This document shows positions 24,304 to 36,100 of a stretch of 64,000 nt of DNA, one piece after another (position 1 is the first letter of the stretch; the number at the start of each line of letters is the position of its first letter). This DNA comes from Macrostomum hystrix (lineage: Eukaryota; Platyhelminthes; Macrostomidae), in contig CATNEN010000015.1 in the NCBI GenBank assembly GCA_950097015.1, forward strand, positions 851,501 to 915,500, in the 5' to 3' direction. The translations under genes and the position numbers were made by a program. The notes beneath the pieces are model-generated. The model made no database searches, was not told the origin of the DNA, and saw nothing but the letters and a program-made list of their open reading frames with translations.

Positions 24304-27300
24304 GTCCTTGCATCGAGTTGTTGCCAGTTCAGTGTTTTGTAACTTATTCTTGTTTGATCTGATTCTGTTAATATTCATAGACCGTGTTTCACTCGGCACC
24401 TTTGCCTTCACCTGTGTTCATTATGTTCCTGTTTCTCTGGGGTTGGGGCTAGCGAGATTTGATTCTGCCTGTGAGCTTTTGTGCTCAGACTAACAATATT
24501 CTGGTTTGAAAAGTACAAATTGCATTTTTTATATGTTCGTTTTTCTTCTGATATATGCAAACACGAGTGTTCAAGATTAGAGTGGGCTATTTGAATCTAA
24601 CCTTATTTAACAATAGTTTTTATAGTGACTACCAGTTGCCCCGTCGCACCTCACTACTGCTAGTAGGTGGCTCTGCAACTCTCCTGTTTTAAACAAGCAT
24701 TCTCTGGCGCATTTCCTGTTATTCGTTTGCTTTAGTTTCAATCAATTTTGAATCAAATGTGCTACCCGGCTTGCACTGATTTTGCAGAGGTCCCGTGCTC
24801 GAATCTTTGCGTTCTGTACAGTATCAGTTTGAGCATAGCCAGCTATATTTGTTTGAACATTCATAAATGAATGACTAAATAAAAGAACACAAAATCCCTG
24901 ACTGCATATTCCTATCTGACATGAGCCGCCCCCGCGTATCTGAATGTGTGCCCGCTAGCCACCCACCGATCCGTTACATCTTGTGTACTTCTTCTGACAG
25001 CCAATTGCAATGAACAAAATGCTAACAGACAAAACAAACCAGTCGGTCATCTTTGCATGCCTTCAATTCTTTTATTTTCTCTAGACTGTTCAGGGTTAGC
25101 ATAGCTAGCATAGAGGTCCGAAGTTCGAATTACAGCCAACAGGGAAACAAAGAATTGCTTTCAAAAAGACACTAAACAGTCAACAACAGCCTTCGCTATG
25201 GAATGTTATGGATTGTATGTTAACAAGGGTCTGTTGAACCCTTGCTTCAGGTGTAATTTTATTACTAACTAATGATCTTAGTGTATTATCTGTCTTTTGT
25301 TTGGATGGTTTTAATATAGAAGGATTCTTGAAATCATATTTATTCTATTTAATAGGCTTGTTGCTGTGTGAGCACATATTTATGCAACCAACTCCAATGA
25401 GCATTCGTGTTTTAAGCTTTCCCTACGAGTGAGTCACGTGCTTGCAGGTCTGGGTGCAGGAGAGAAAATCTGCGTGCGCTGTGGGATTATTCTCCCCCTA
25501 CCCCCTGACCTGACGGCAATGATTCAATGATTCCCACAATGTTCCGCCCTGCCCCCACCAATTAGTGGCTTCTATTTCTTGCTCAGGTCTTTTCTTTCGC
25601 GCCTGTCCTGTAGTCACTCCCCTTCCCCAGTTCTTACTCCTATCAGATTCTCTTCCCCTCCTGATAGCTCCAAGTTTCCGAAAGCGCTCAGTTGGTAACT
25701 AAAACTGCCCCAGTTCAGTGTGCATATGTCTGTGCACTCCTACTGTACTCATGCGCCACATCAGCGCGTTTTTTATAATCTTCTTTCAGGGCGGAAGAAG
25801 TGGGGGGGAGTGTGAGACAACTGGCACGGGAGCGTTTTGTTGGGCAGTGAGTGCATGAACACAATCTCAAAAACACAAGCTTGTATTTCTTCCACGCGTG
25901 TGTGAGTTTAGTTTGAGCTGACCCGCAATGATTATGGCTTTAGTACTCAGACGAACTTGTTTAGGGTGCCGTGGTGTTTTACTCTAGAATAATGATTTGT
26001 ACTGTAGAATAATAGCCTAGCTGATTCCTGCTCGGCAGGAGCATCTTGAGTTGTCCAAGACCCGCCGCTGCGGATTCTCCATGGCATGGAATATCATCAG
26101 GCTCTTGTGCCACTAGAGTTGCCGCCCCCACTGCTTCTTTTGTCTATCGCCAACAATGCCGGACTTGTGTCTCTGCGTGCACTTTTAACAGCTGGCCTGT
26201 CCGCTTCCATCGGCCGAGTCAGATGGCTCACATTTGCTGGGATGCGGCAAGGTAAATAGTCTAACTTATTTCCGCTGAGGTGAAATTCGAACTCCCGAGC
26301 TCCAGAAGACAAAATAGCCATTCCGCACATACTATTGAGCACACACACGCACACACACGCACACAGGTGTGTGAATATTTCATTGTCATGCGGTCCACCG
26401 CATCTGAGGGGGCTTTCAATCCTTAAGACACATTCTAGCTTTTTTCTGCCCCACTATGGTTTTCGTGAGTGAGTATACAATTCTACCACTGGCAGTTTCT
26501 TGCCAATTATTAGATAATCCATTTCTGATTGACATTATATCCTATTTCGCAGCGTATTTGCAGCTCCCAGAGTTAATACTATTTTACCGCCGATCCTGAT
26601 GTACTTTTTCACAAATGGCCCGACAGTTTTTGCTGTCAATCTACAAAATAATTCATATTTAATGACTTTTCTTCACTATTGCGGCCAGACTTGAATCTTG
26701 ACTTCCGTGCGCGTGTACTTAACCAATCTAGGCTGTAATTCTAGTTACTCCCATTAGGGCTTTGGGGCCGCCTGCTTTTGTCGCCGTCTCGTCAACAGAT
26801 TTTATGACAGGAAATTTTTACTGGTTTGGTTCGCGTTCTTGGTACGTCGGTACTGCATGGTTCCCTCTCTGCTTAGTTAGGTCGGGTTTGATGCTTTCAG
26901 ATAGTTTCATCTGTTGCAATCGGTAACAGCAGTTTACCCATGCAGGCATTCCCGGAATTCTGCAGTCCATTCCTGTACATTAAAAACTTTACATTTACCT
27001 GCGGGATTGATTTACGATTTGCTTTTAATCGCACAGGCTGTTCTGCCAGGCAGGTAGGGTAATCGATATAGATAGTTAAGGATACCGCTATAATTACTTA
27101 CGTAGGCCCCACTAATTTGTTGGCCTCTTGTTTGCCTAGTCGTCGATCATTTTAATATTGCCTTTGGTTGTCTGGGTACCGTTAGCAACTACAGCACACC
27201 CTTTATATACGTGTACGTCTTTAATTCTAGCTTTCTTGCGTTTCCTAATGGATGAATTTTCTGGTCCGGCCGCGTTTTCATTTCCTTCAGTCCACCCTCG

Positions 27301-30300
27301 CTTTTATTACTGCTGTCAGTCTTGGCTGGAATCCCTAACTGGGGGATTCTATTTTTAGACTTCATTTTTATCCTGTTGGCTTTCCATCCCATTCAATACT
27401 TGCCGCGCAAATGGCCCTCTCCTATGGCAGATATTTACTATGTTTGATTTTATATTCATCCAGCACTTTTTGAAACTCACTGCCTGCATAATTGAATATT
27501 GCTGCCTCTGCTCAAGCGGAGGTCACAGGTTAGCTGGCTGGCTGAGTTCACTGTCTCTGTTTGGGGTTGAGGGAAAGTGGGGGTTAGAGAGTCAGTGAAT
27601 CTTATGAGCCTGTACATTTCAATTGGGTCTATGCTGAGTTGCTATCCTCTGCCAATGTAGCAGTGATGGCAATTGGATAAAATTCTGGCCTTCCCACGTG
27701 GGCCGTGAGTTTTCCTGCCAGTAAGCAAGCAGTACAGTCGCCTCCCTCACGACTACCGTTGAGAGTCGTACATTTTCACCGTCCATTCATGACCTTCCCC
27801 TGTGCGTCATCCCTTGGAGGGTTGGATGTGTCCATGAGGGAGAATTTCAATCAACTCTTTCTGGCCCCACTGTCCTTCGTCTTAGTTCAGAAGACTTCAT
27901 AGAACGCCTCGCATTTCAATCCTTATTTTTCGCTGCATATAACGGACTCGAGCCAGCTCGATTAGGAATCATTTTTCCTTAGCCCCACGTCACGTGGCTC
28001 CAACGTCACCTCTAACCAGCGGAGCAGTTGCTCATCACATTTGCCGGATAAAATCGAACACATGTGCAGCATTCCCTTGTCCGCCGTCCTGTCTTAGCGA
28101 CCTAGCGAAACCTAGCTCGGATTCGATTACGTTCGTCAGCTCGGCACAATCGCAATGTTGGAACTCACATACATTTGCCAAACAGTATCCTGATCAACAA
28201 AAATCAATCGTTTTACCAAATGATCTTCAAAGAAAGTGAATCTGATAACTTTAAAGGCTGATTTAGACTTGACTGCCAGTGTACTTCTGCAAGCGGCGCT
28301 TCTATAGACACGTTTTGTTTATTCTGCACTCTTCTGAGCTTCTACTGCTTGTTGCAACCTTAACTATTGCCTTCACCACTATCTAATCGATCTAAGATAC
28401 TTATCTAACTATTACTTAAGCTCGTTTCCTCACTCTTCTCCTCAAGCACTTGGTGCCGTCCCTGTCGCTTTTTCTTCCAGCCTTGATCCTCATCTAAGTA
28501 TTCCCCTTGCCACAGCGACCCATCCTCGTCCTCGTCCTGCCTTTGCTCTTCCCGCAGTAGGCACACATCGGCCCACATTAGTGGTGTAGCCAACCAAAGA
28601 CTTTGTCCCGTCTCTCCTTCCCTCAGCCTGTCTGCATTCCGCCCTTGTGGGTGAACGCTGCGTCTCCGCCCCAGTCTCTCCTCCTTCCCCCCTCCTTCGT
28701 CTATTTGCTTCAGGCTAAAAGAAGCAGACCGCTCATTCTGCATGTTTCATAGTTTCTCATCTGCGCGCCAACACAGTGACGACTCCACAGTCTCCACTCC
28801 GTCGTGCAAAAATTCTATAATTTCTGCTTTTTTGCTTGCGTGCTTGCTTCTGCTATTCTACCACTCTTGCTGCCGAGTGTGTGAGCACTCGAGAAAGTGT
28901 CTGCTCACTCATTGTTCTGCTCTAATCAAAGAATCTCTATCGTAAAGAATTTTGGCGCGTCACTCATCACCTCGAAAACTCTCACCTAAAGCTCTGCGCA
29001 GATTTCAAGACCACTGACACTCGAATACTGCAAAACTTTTTAAAGAATTCTGCTTCCTGATACGCGCATAACCGACCGGAACAACCAAACATCTGAGCTA
29101 CTGGAATTTCTCACATATTCGGTGGGCGTCCTACAGACACCTGGCACCTGTTCTGCGACCGAAATTTTCTTCCCAGTCTGCTTCTATCTATCCGTCACTG
29201 ACCCGGACGAAATTCCATTCCGCTTCTTGCAAGCTAGTTCAATACCTATGCCTGGCGACTATTGAGGCCAAAAATACTGCGTACACAAGCTTCCAGCACC
29301 ACCCTGCCTGACTGGAACAACACCCTGCGATCTGCACATCTGGCTGCTGCCATTCGTCTGGGAGGCCCGAGCCGGACTTTCGCTCTCGCTCCTCACAAGT
29401 GGTTGCCTTCCTCATCAAATAATTGCTAGTAGCAGCTGCAGCAGTCAAAGGCATTGTGCACCTTCGGAAACAGCCAGTGCTATCTCTTCTGCGTAAACTC
29501 CCCCCTGCAAGGATCCTTGCGTTCACGGCTAGAAAACTTCAACCTGGCTTAAGGGGTAGAGGCATAAAGAATAAAAATTCATACGAGAGAGGTGTGCCAT
29601 TAAAGAAAGCCGGTATCCGCTTCATTCGTGTTTGCGTCCTGGCCGGCCTACTTCTATTCAAGGCGCATGCTCCGACTTAGCGACTCTGCTGCACTGGGAT
29701 TTTCGTCCGCAAGCTTTCAGCTCCAGCCTGCGCTTGATTAATCCCTCGGCGTCTCCTAAATCCTTCATTCCTAGCCTCACGTTTTGCCGCCACTAGTAGA
29801 AATTTTCCATCCTCTCCCTGAGTCGCTCGCCGACCAGCGACCAGCTCCCGGTTGCCCTATTCCTATCCCTCTTTCCCTAGGGCCGGCCGCCTATTTTGTG
29901 AATTCGATTTATATTCGACGGTGGCATTCGCAGCAAATCCATCTAGCCACCCCAGCTTTGGCCGGCCCGCTCTTGGCTGCGTACTCAGGCGGGTCCTTGT
30001 TGACTCATTCTCTCCCTTGCACTCTTGACGGGTAGAAAAGCTGACTGGTCGCGCGCCTCCGAGCTCTCTCTCTCCGGCCTGACCGACTGCCCGCTGCTAT
30101 CGCTGGCTTGTGTCTAGTCTCTAACAGATTTATTCTCGTCGCTCTACTATTGAAGATTCCGATCAGCAGAGAATCGCCTGTTGGATCTACTTGCGTCTGA
30201 ATAAATCCGGACTCGCTCATCGCTCATCTAATCCTAAGCAAAAGCAAGACTGGAGCATGCTTCAGGAAGTAAGATCAGTGGCGCTTCATTCATGTACGAC

Positions 30301-33172
30301 AAAAGCAAAATGCTTTGACAACCGCTGCTTAATTGCCGGACAGTTAATGTGCACAGTCACTAGCATTGCTTGAAAAATCTGCGCGCATCTGCTTAAGTGG
30401 TGCCCAGCTAGCGCTGCACAATCTCTAGTTCGCGTACTAAAGCTAGCGCTCGAGCGAGTGTACAAAGAAGAATTCGCACATGTGGAGACCTTCGAATGAA
30501 CCCGAGCGCGAGCAAATAACAAGCGAAAGTAGAAAAAGCCGCGGAGGAGGTTTACCACGCGCGGCGTGATCGGCGGAAGAAACGTCAAAGCCGGAAGGAA
30601 CGAAAAAGCAACAGTTGGCATCGCGTACCGATAGCCTCTGCCCCTTCAGGGTGGGGGGCTGGGCTGCACTGGAAGGGGTTGCACTATGCTTCCCCCCGAG
30701 CGCCCATTGCCTCCACTAATCAAGCGCCTCCTTCGCTATCGTCTATTTCGGCTGCAATCGACTGCCGGTTCTTCTGGTCGGCTAAACTATCCTCTGCCTC
30801 CGTACTTGCCTTTCCTGTTGCCCAGTTGGTCGTACTGGACTTATCCCCATCATCTACTAGATCCTGCCTGCCTTGCTAGTCCACTGCCCGTGCCTTGCAG
30901 ACGCTACTTCGGTCGAAAGCCAGCTAGCGGTCGCGGCCGCATGAGTCTGTGGCTCTCGAACGCTGGGAGCATGGGCAGCGGCGGCGGCCTCGGCGGTGGT
31001 AGCTCTCTGTCAGCTAGGCGCAGGGTAGTCCTGCTGCTTGTGCTGCAGTCCAGTAGTCCGTTTCGCGCCCGAGCTTTGCCGCTAACCTCCATTGATCTCG
31101 ATCGGGGTGAGTTGCTTGAATCTTCGGTTTCACGCTGTCCGTCAGTCTGTCTGTCGTGTTTGGTTTTGTAGCGCTTGACTATTTTTCAGGGTTTAGTTTT
31201 GTTGGTTTGATATAGCGCGTTAATCGCTGTTTTTAGTAATACTGTTCTGACCTATGCACATCTTGTTTACACTGGCTTGTCTGGTCTTGTGTCGCTTCCT
31301 CTCTTTATTCTCGCTTGAAAATTTCTCTATTTCATCTTGCCCTAAGTGCATTCTATTATTAAACTGTTCATGATCAGTCCGTGTATCATCTGTCTGGCTT
31401 TTAACAACCCGATAGCCGTTCCTCTTGAAACCATAATTCTGGAACATGCGTCTCCAGCAAGGGCCTTGTGTTTTCATAGTTAAGTACACTTAAACTGTTG
31501 TTTTGCCTCCCCTCGAATATGCCAGGATTATTCCTATCGCAAGGTTGCAATCTAGGTTTTTTTATCCTCCCCAATTCATGCATATTCGCCTGCTTCGATA
31601 TGAAAGCAAATTGGATTAGTTTTTACTGTTTGCACAAATCGGTCACTGTCCATAAGGCTCGCTTGGATTTAAGATTCTCCTCGTCTCAATCTGATATTCG
31701 CGTTTCCTGCATTATTTAGCATCGACTAGCTGAGAATCCCCATTCCCCTGACCGTTTCGTCGATGTCGTTCTAGAAAAGGACTTCCCTCCTTTCGTCCCG
31801 ATGAATCCGGACATAAGCTAATTAACTGTTTTCTCTCTAGTTTGTTGGCCTATCTCCTTCACCCATGCCCTGTGGAGAGTCGCACTCTGATTGACTGGCA
31901 GGGAGAGAAAGAGACTTAGCTCCTACGAAATCGATTATCTTCTTCCGCCATAGCTGTGTGCTGCAGGACTTCATCAAATTTCTTTTAGTTCATTTGTGCC
32001 TGCGTGGCCTTGCACGGACTCCTAACTGCATGACTTATCTGTACTGGCCAGGGCCCACGCACTAAATAACAGCCCAATATGAATTGAAGCTCTAAGTCTA
32101 CTCCGCTTGTCAGGAAGAAGATAAGTGGAGAATTAGGCTCGATTAGATAGTGCCCAAGAAGGTCTCAGAATTATTTGGTTCTGTATGGGCGAATATTACA
32201 GATATTTTGGCCAATGAGTCGGTCAGTAGTTTGGTATTCTCGTAGTACCGGTGCATTTATAAAACTGCGTCTTTCCCATGTAAATGTTTTATCTAGTCCT
32301 GTGCTTTCCCTTATCTGCTTAATATTATTTAGCTAAATTTATTTAGTGTGCGTATGCGAAACTTTGTCGAAGCCTGTGTCTGTTTTGTTTCTAATGACCA
32401 GTGACCCGTGACTAAGCCGCATGGGCAGGTCCGCTTGTGTCAGTGTATGTGCGCGCGACATGCCGATGGGTACGCTGAATGTTCGGTCGACCGCGTGTTT
32501 GCATGTATGCGCCGTTTCTTGTGAGTGTTTTCCCAAACTAAAGCAACCCCTTCTACAAGCTTTTCTTTGCACTTGAAAGGGAACAGCTGTGACAGGTACT
32601 GCTGTCCAGCTCTGAATTCCTTGCCAGGGGCCGGGTCGTATCAGTTTCTCCGTGTCACAAAAATAACTAACAGGGGCTCTGGCCTACGAGAATCTACATG
32701 CTTGGGGTAGTTGCACCTTTCGAGAGTGATCAGCCCGCGTTTTCTGTCTCTCTTCCCTGTCCTGCTGCCCCGCCTTTCTGCACCCAGAGGCTGCCGCATT
32801 GCTAGTAGCCTTATTGCGCCCACATGGCCTGATCATTGGCAGAGAGCTGCGGTGAGGGGAGGAGACATGCTGTAGTTACCGCTACTATTGCGCAGGGCAA
32901 TCCCCTTCTTCCTATCTACTATCTGTTTCATGCAGTTCGCTTGAAGGTTCATAACTACGCATCGCTTTCAATGCCTGTGGCTTTCCTGGGAAACCAGTTT
33001 TCGAGGAGGCCCGGCCGAAGGGATAGAAAAATGGAAGCCGAAGGGGTTGGCGGCTGGAGAAGAATGAAAAGAACCGCTGGCCAAAACCTGGAGGCAATAT
33101 CTGGCGGAGTCCAGGAAGCGAGGCCATGTAGATATCAAGGGTGCAGCTGCGCAGAGGTTGCAGTCTAGTTAG
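24304..33172. other. 8.9-kb unique region without a convincing gene
   Basis: The first 600 bp is the PRPF40 3' flank. The rest is pyrimidine-rich unique DNA. Apart from a (CA)-rich patch near 26340-26364, no tandem array is visible, which sets it apart from the rest of the window. Decayed tRNA/SINE-like fragments with B-box resemblance occur near 24800 and 25110-25135. ORFs at 28405-28743 (minus) and 32836-33168 (plus) have no recognisable domain. The region may hold the promoter and untranslated first exons of the OTULIN-like gene, but nothing seen proves this. Confidence 0.5.
30941..31106 (+). other. Possible 5' exon (weak)
   Basis: An ATG at 30941 opens a frame reading MSLWLSNAGSMGSGGGLG, then a hydrophobic run VVLLLVLQ. 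It ends at a good donor (cgg then ggtgagttg at 31107). The frame is open back to an ATG at 30686. It leaves a phase-1 end, which does not fit the phase-0 acceptor seen just before 33173, so it does not join directly to the next gene. It could be a non-coding or alternative first exon, or chance. Confidence 0.2.
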
Positions 33173-33181
33173 CGGCTGACA

Positions 33182-36100
33182 ATGCTTGTCAGCGGCAGGC
33201 TATCTATGGCTCAGGCGCTGGGCATTTCCCTAGCAGCATGTTGTGTGAGCTCAGCACTGTTGCTGCTCAGCGCCTGCAGCCTATTGCTGGATGCCACCAG
33301 TGCTCACTCTGCCGCCGCCCTGTGCCGCTTTCCAGTCCGCAGTGTCGGCTCCATCGTCTGCCTATCGGCCGCTGTTGGCATCGGCATCGGTGGCGTGATC
33401 GCCTATCGTCTCTTCTGTCGCTATCATCGCCGCAGCGCAGACAGCGGGGAGACAGGCGAGGAGGAGGATTCGACTGCAGCCGGCCGCGCCGCTGTTGCCG
33501 CCTCCCCTGGTAGCGGAGACAGTCCGAGAGACGGGCGTTGCGCCGCAGCCGCTTGCGGCTACTGCTGCGGCTGCGGCTGCGGCTGTTATCTGCTACAGGC
33601 CGCGGGTCAAGCTAGTCCGCAGGTCGCCTCTAAATTACCCGACTCTACCGCAACTGTTTTAGCCGATGCTGCCGCTGAAAGTTCTCGGACTGCAAATTGC
33701 TGCGTGAGTTTCTTTTATTAATAATTTGTGTGCAAATAGTTCGGTGGCTATTGACACTAACATCCATCGTCATTGACTCCTGCAGGACTCGTTGACTGCT
33801 TTGCAAGTTGATTCGCGTACACCTTCCACCTGCCCGACCAGCCAGCCGCACCTGCTGAACGGCTCGGCAGCCATGGGCAACACCCAGCAAAATCAGAGGC
33901 AGCGGCGGCAGGCTCGCTGCGATGTCATCGAGATGCGAAGCCTGTCAGGCCAGCCACCCGAGTCCCGCCGTCTCCTAGGATCCTACCCGACCGAGTATCG
34001 AGACATCGAGGACAGCGATGAATTTGACACCGACGAGGCAATCAGTAGGCGTCCGCCTGCCTCAGGCGAGCAGGCCATCAGCGATATTCTGGACTCTGCC
34101 GAGGAAGCTCTGCCCACCTCCGTCGGTGGCAGCGGAGGAGCCACTTTTGAAATCCGAACCGACAGTCTGCGAGCCGTGTCCAGCTTGGAGTCTGTCGGCA
34201 TCGGAGCTTCCAGAGCGGACTCGGCCGTCAGTGCCACATCGGCTTGCTGGCCCGGGACTAGCGGCGTTGACAGCTTTGGCTCCGGTGAGTGACGTGCCAT
34301 TTCAAGGGATAAGCGCATTGGCTTATGAGAGGGCATCTCAGGTTGCTGACTCGCCTTGTTGTATTATTGCAGTGCCATCGGGCAAGTCGCCACTGCGGCA
34401 GCCACCGTCACTACCAGGCTACGTTACTGAGCGCAACCAGGACCTCTTCAATCGCGTGCTGCACATCTACGCCCGGGTGCACAGCTCCGGCCTTGGCGAG
34501 CTGCCGGATGCCGACGGCGAGACCCAGGCCAAGGCTGACCAGGACGCCGAGGACGCGTCGCTTGGCTCGGAGTTTCTTAGAAAACGTGAAGAGATCAGCG
34601 GCCAGCCTAGATCCGCAGTCTCCTCGGCTGTCCCCGCCGACCCGGACGCAGGGGAGGCCGGCTTCGAGGATGAGGAAAACTGCTGCGACGATGAAGAAGA
34701 CGACGAAGTAACGCGGCAGCAGCTGCTGACCTCGCTGCGTCAGGGCGAGTCCCTGTTCTCGGACTGCGCCGCATCGTCAACTGCCGTGGCCACCACCATC
34801 GGCACCGCCGGCTGCTGGCTCATGGAGGACTCCGGAGTCGACCTGCCTTCCACATCGGCAGAACCCACATCAACGGCTTCTCAACCGCAGCAGCAGGAGC
34901 AGCAGGCATCTCCGTTGCATCCTCCGTCAAGTACTCTGGCATTGCTGGACCGCCTGCTCGAATCTACCGCGGCGTTGGCCGTCGACGCCTCCGATCAGAT
35001 CTCCGCCTGCGACCGATGGGCCGCCTGCGGTCGCGACTTGGCCGAAAAAGTCGGCAGCGTCGAGCGTCAACTGGCGGAGGCGCGTTGCAGCTGGGAAGAG
35101 GCCAACTCGGCGCACCTGCTGGCCAGCTGCCGCCTGTCGCATTCGTCCAGTTTCGGGCTCGACCTCGACTTATCCTCCGGCGATTGGTCGCTGTACGATG
35201 AAGCTTTACAGGAGCGCATCGGAGAGATCTTCCACAAGGCCGGCCTGAGTGAGTCGGTTTCTTGGAAAATCTGCCTTTCTTTGGAAAAATAGGACAGGCA
35301 GTTCTCGTTAATAAGAAAATTTTGGAGTAGTTGCAGAGTCGCATGCGACGCTAGAAAAGCTTTTGAGTCGTTCTAGAAGCGATTGAGTCGTTAGTGAACT
35401 TTTGAGTTATTATTGAAGTTTTTAAGTCGTTAGAGAAGCTTTTTGAGTCGTTAGAAACGTTTTTCAGTCGCTATGAAAACGTTTGAGTCGTTATAGAAGC
35501 GTTTGAGTCGTTATAGAAACGTTTGAGTCGTTACAGAAGCGTTTGAGTCGTTACAGAACCGTTTGAGTCGTTACAGAAGCGTTTGAGTCGTTACAGAAGC
35601 GTTTGAGTCGTTACAGAAGCGTTTGAGTCGTTACAGAAGCGTTTGAGTCGTTACAGAAGCGTTTGAGTCGTTAGAAAAGCTTTGCCCAAACCCCCTTAAG
35701 TCACAGCGAGAATTTACACTGCCTGAAGATGAATAAGTCAGGGCAGAGGTGCTTTGTCACCGTAGGCCTGCGCAAGTAGTTAAACGCGGGTCTGCGCTTT
35801 GGCTGATGTGCTGAAGTTATTGATGTCGTTAATTTTTATTTCTACTGAATTGAACTGCAATTTTTTAGCTCAATCTCCACTGGCACAAGAATATCGTAAG
35901 AGTTCAATCGTTGTCATTAGACAATAACTTGCTGCAATAACTCATGCATTTCGGGTGAACTAAAGCAACTATAAACTAATAGCCGTCAATAGTTTGAAAT
36001 GTGCTATATAGCCATTGATTTTCAACACAATAATTTTCAAATAATTGACATGAAAACGGATTCTTTTCTAACGGTATTTTATGCACCTAATATTACTAAT

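Noticed and set aside
23166-24411. Long antisense ORFs opposite PRPF40 exon 3
   Set aside because: They mirror the GC-rich, Lys-rich coding exon on the plus strand and have no domains of their own.
28405-28743. 112-residue minus-strand ORF, charged
   Set aside because: It has no recognisable domain, signal, splice context or neighbouring exon and is consistent with chance in pyrimidine-rich DNA.
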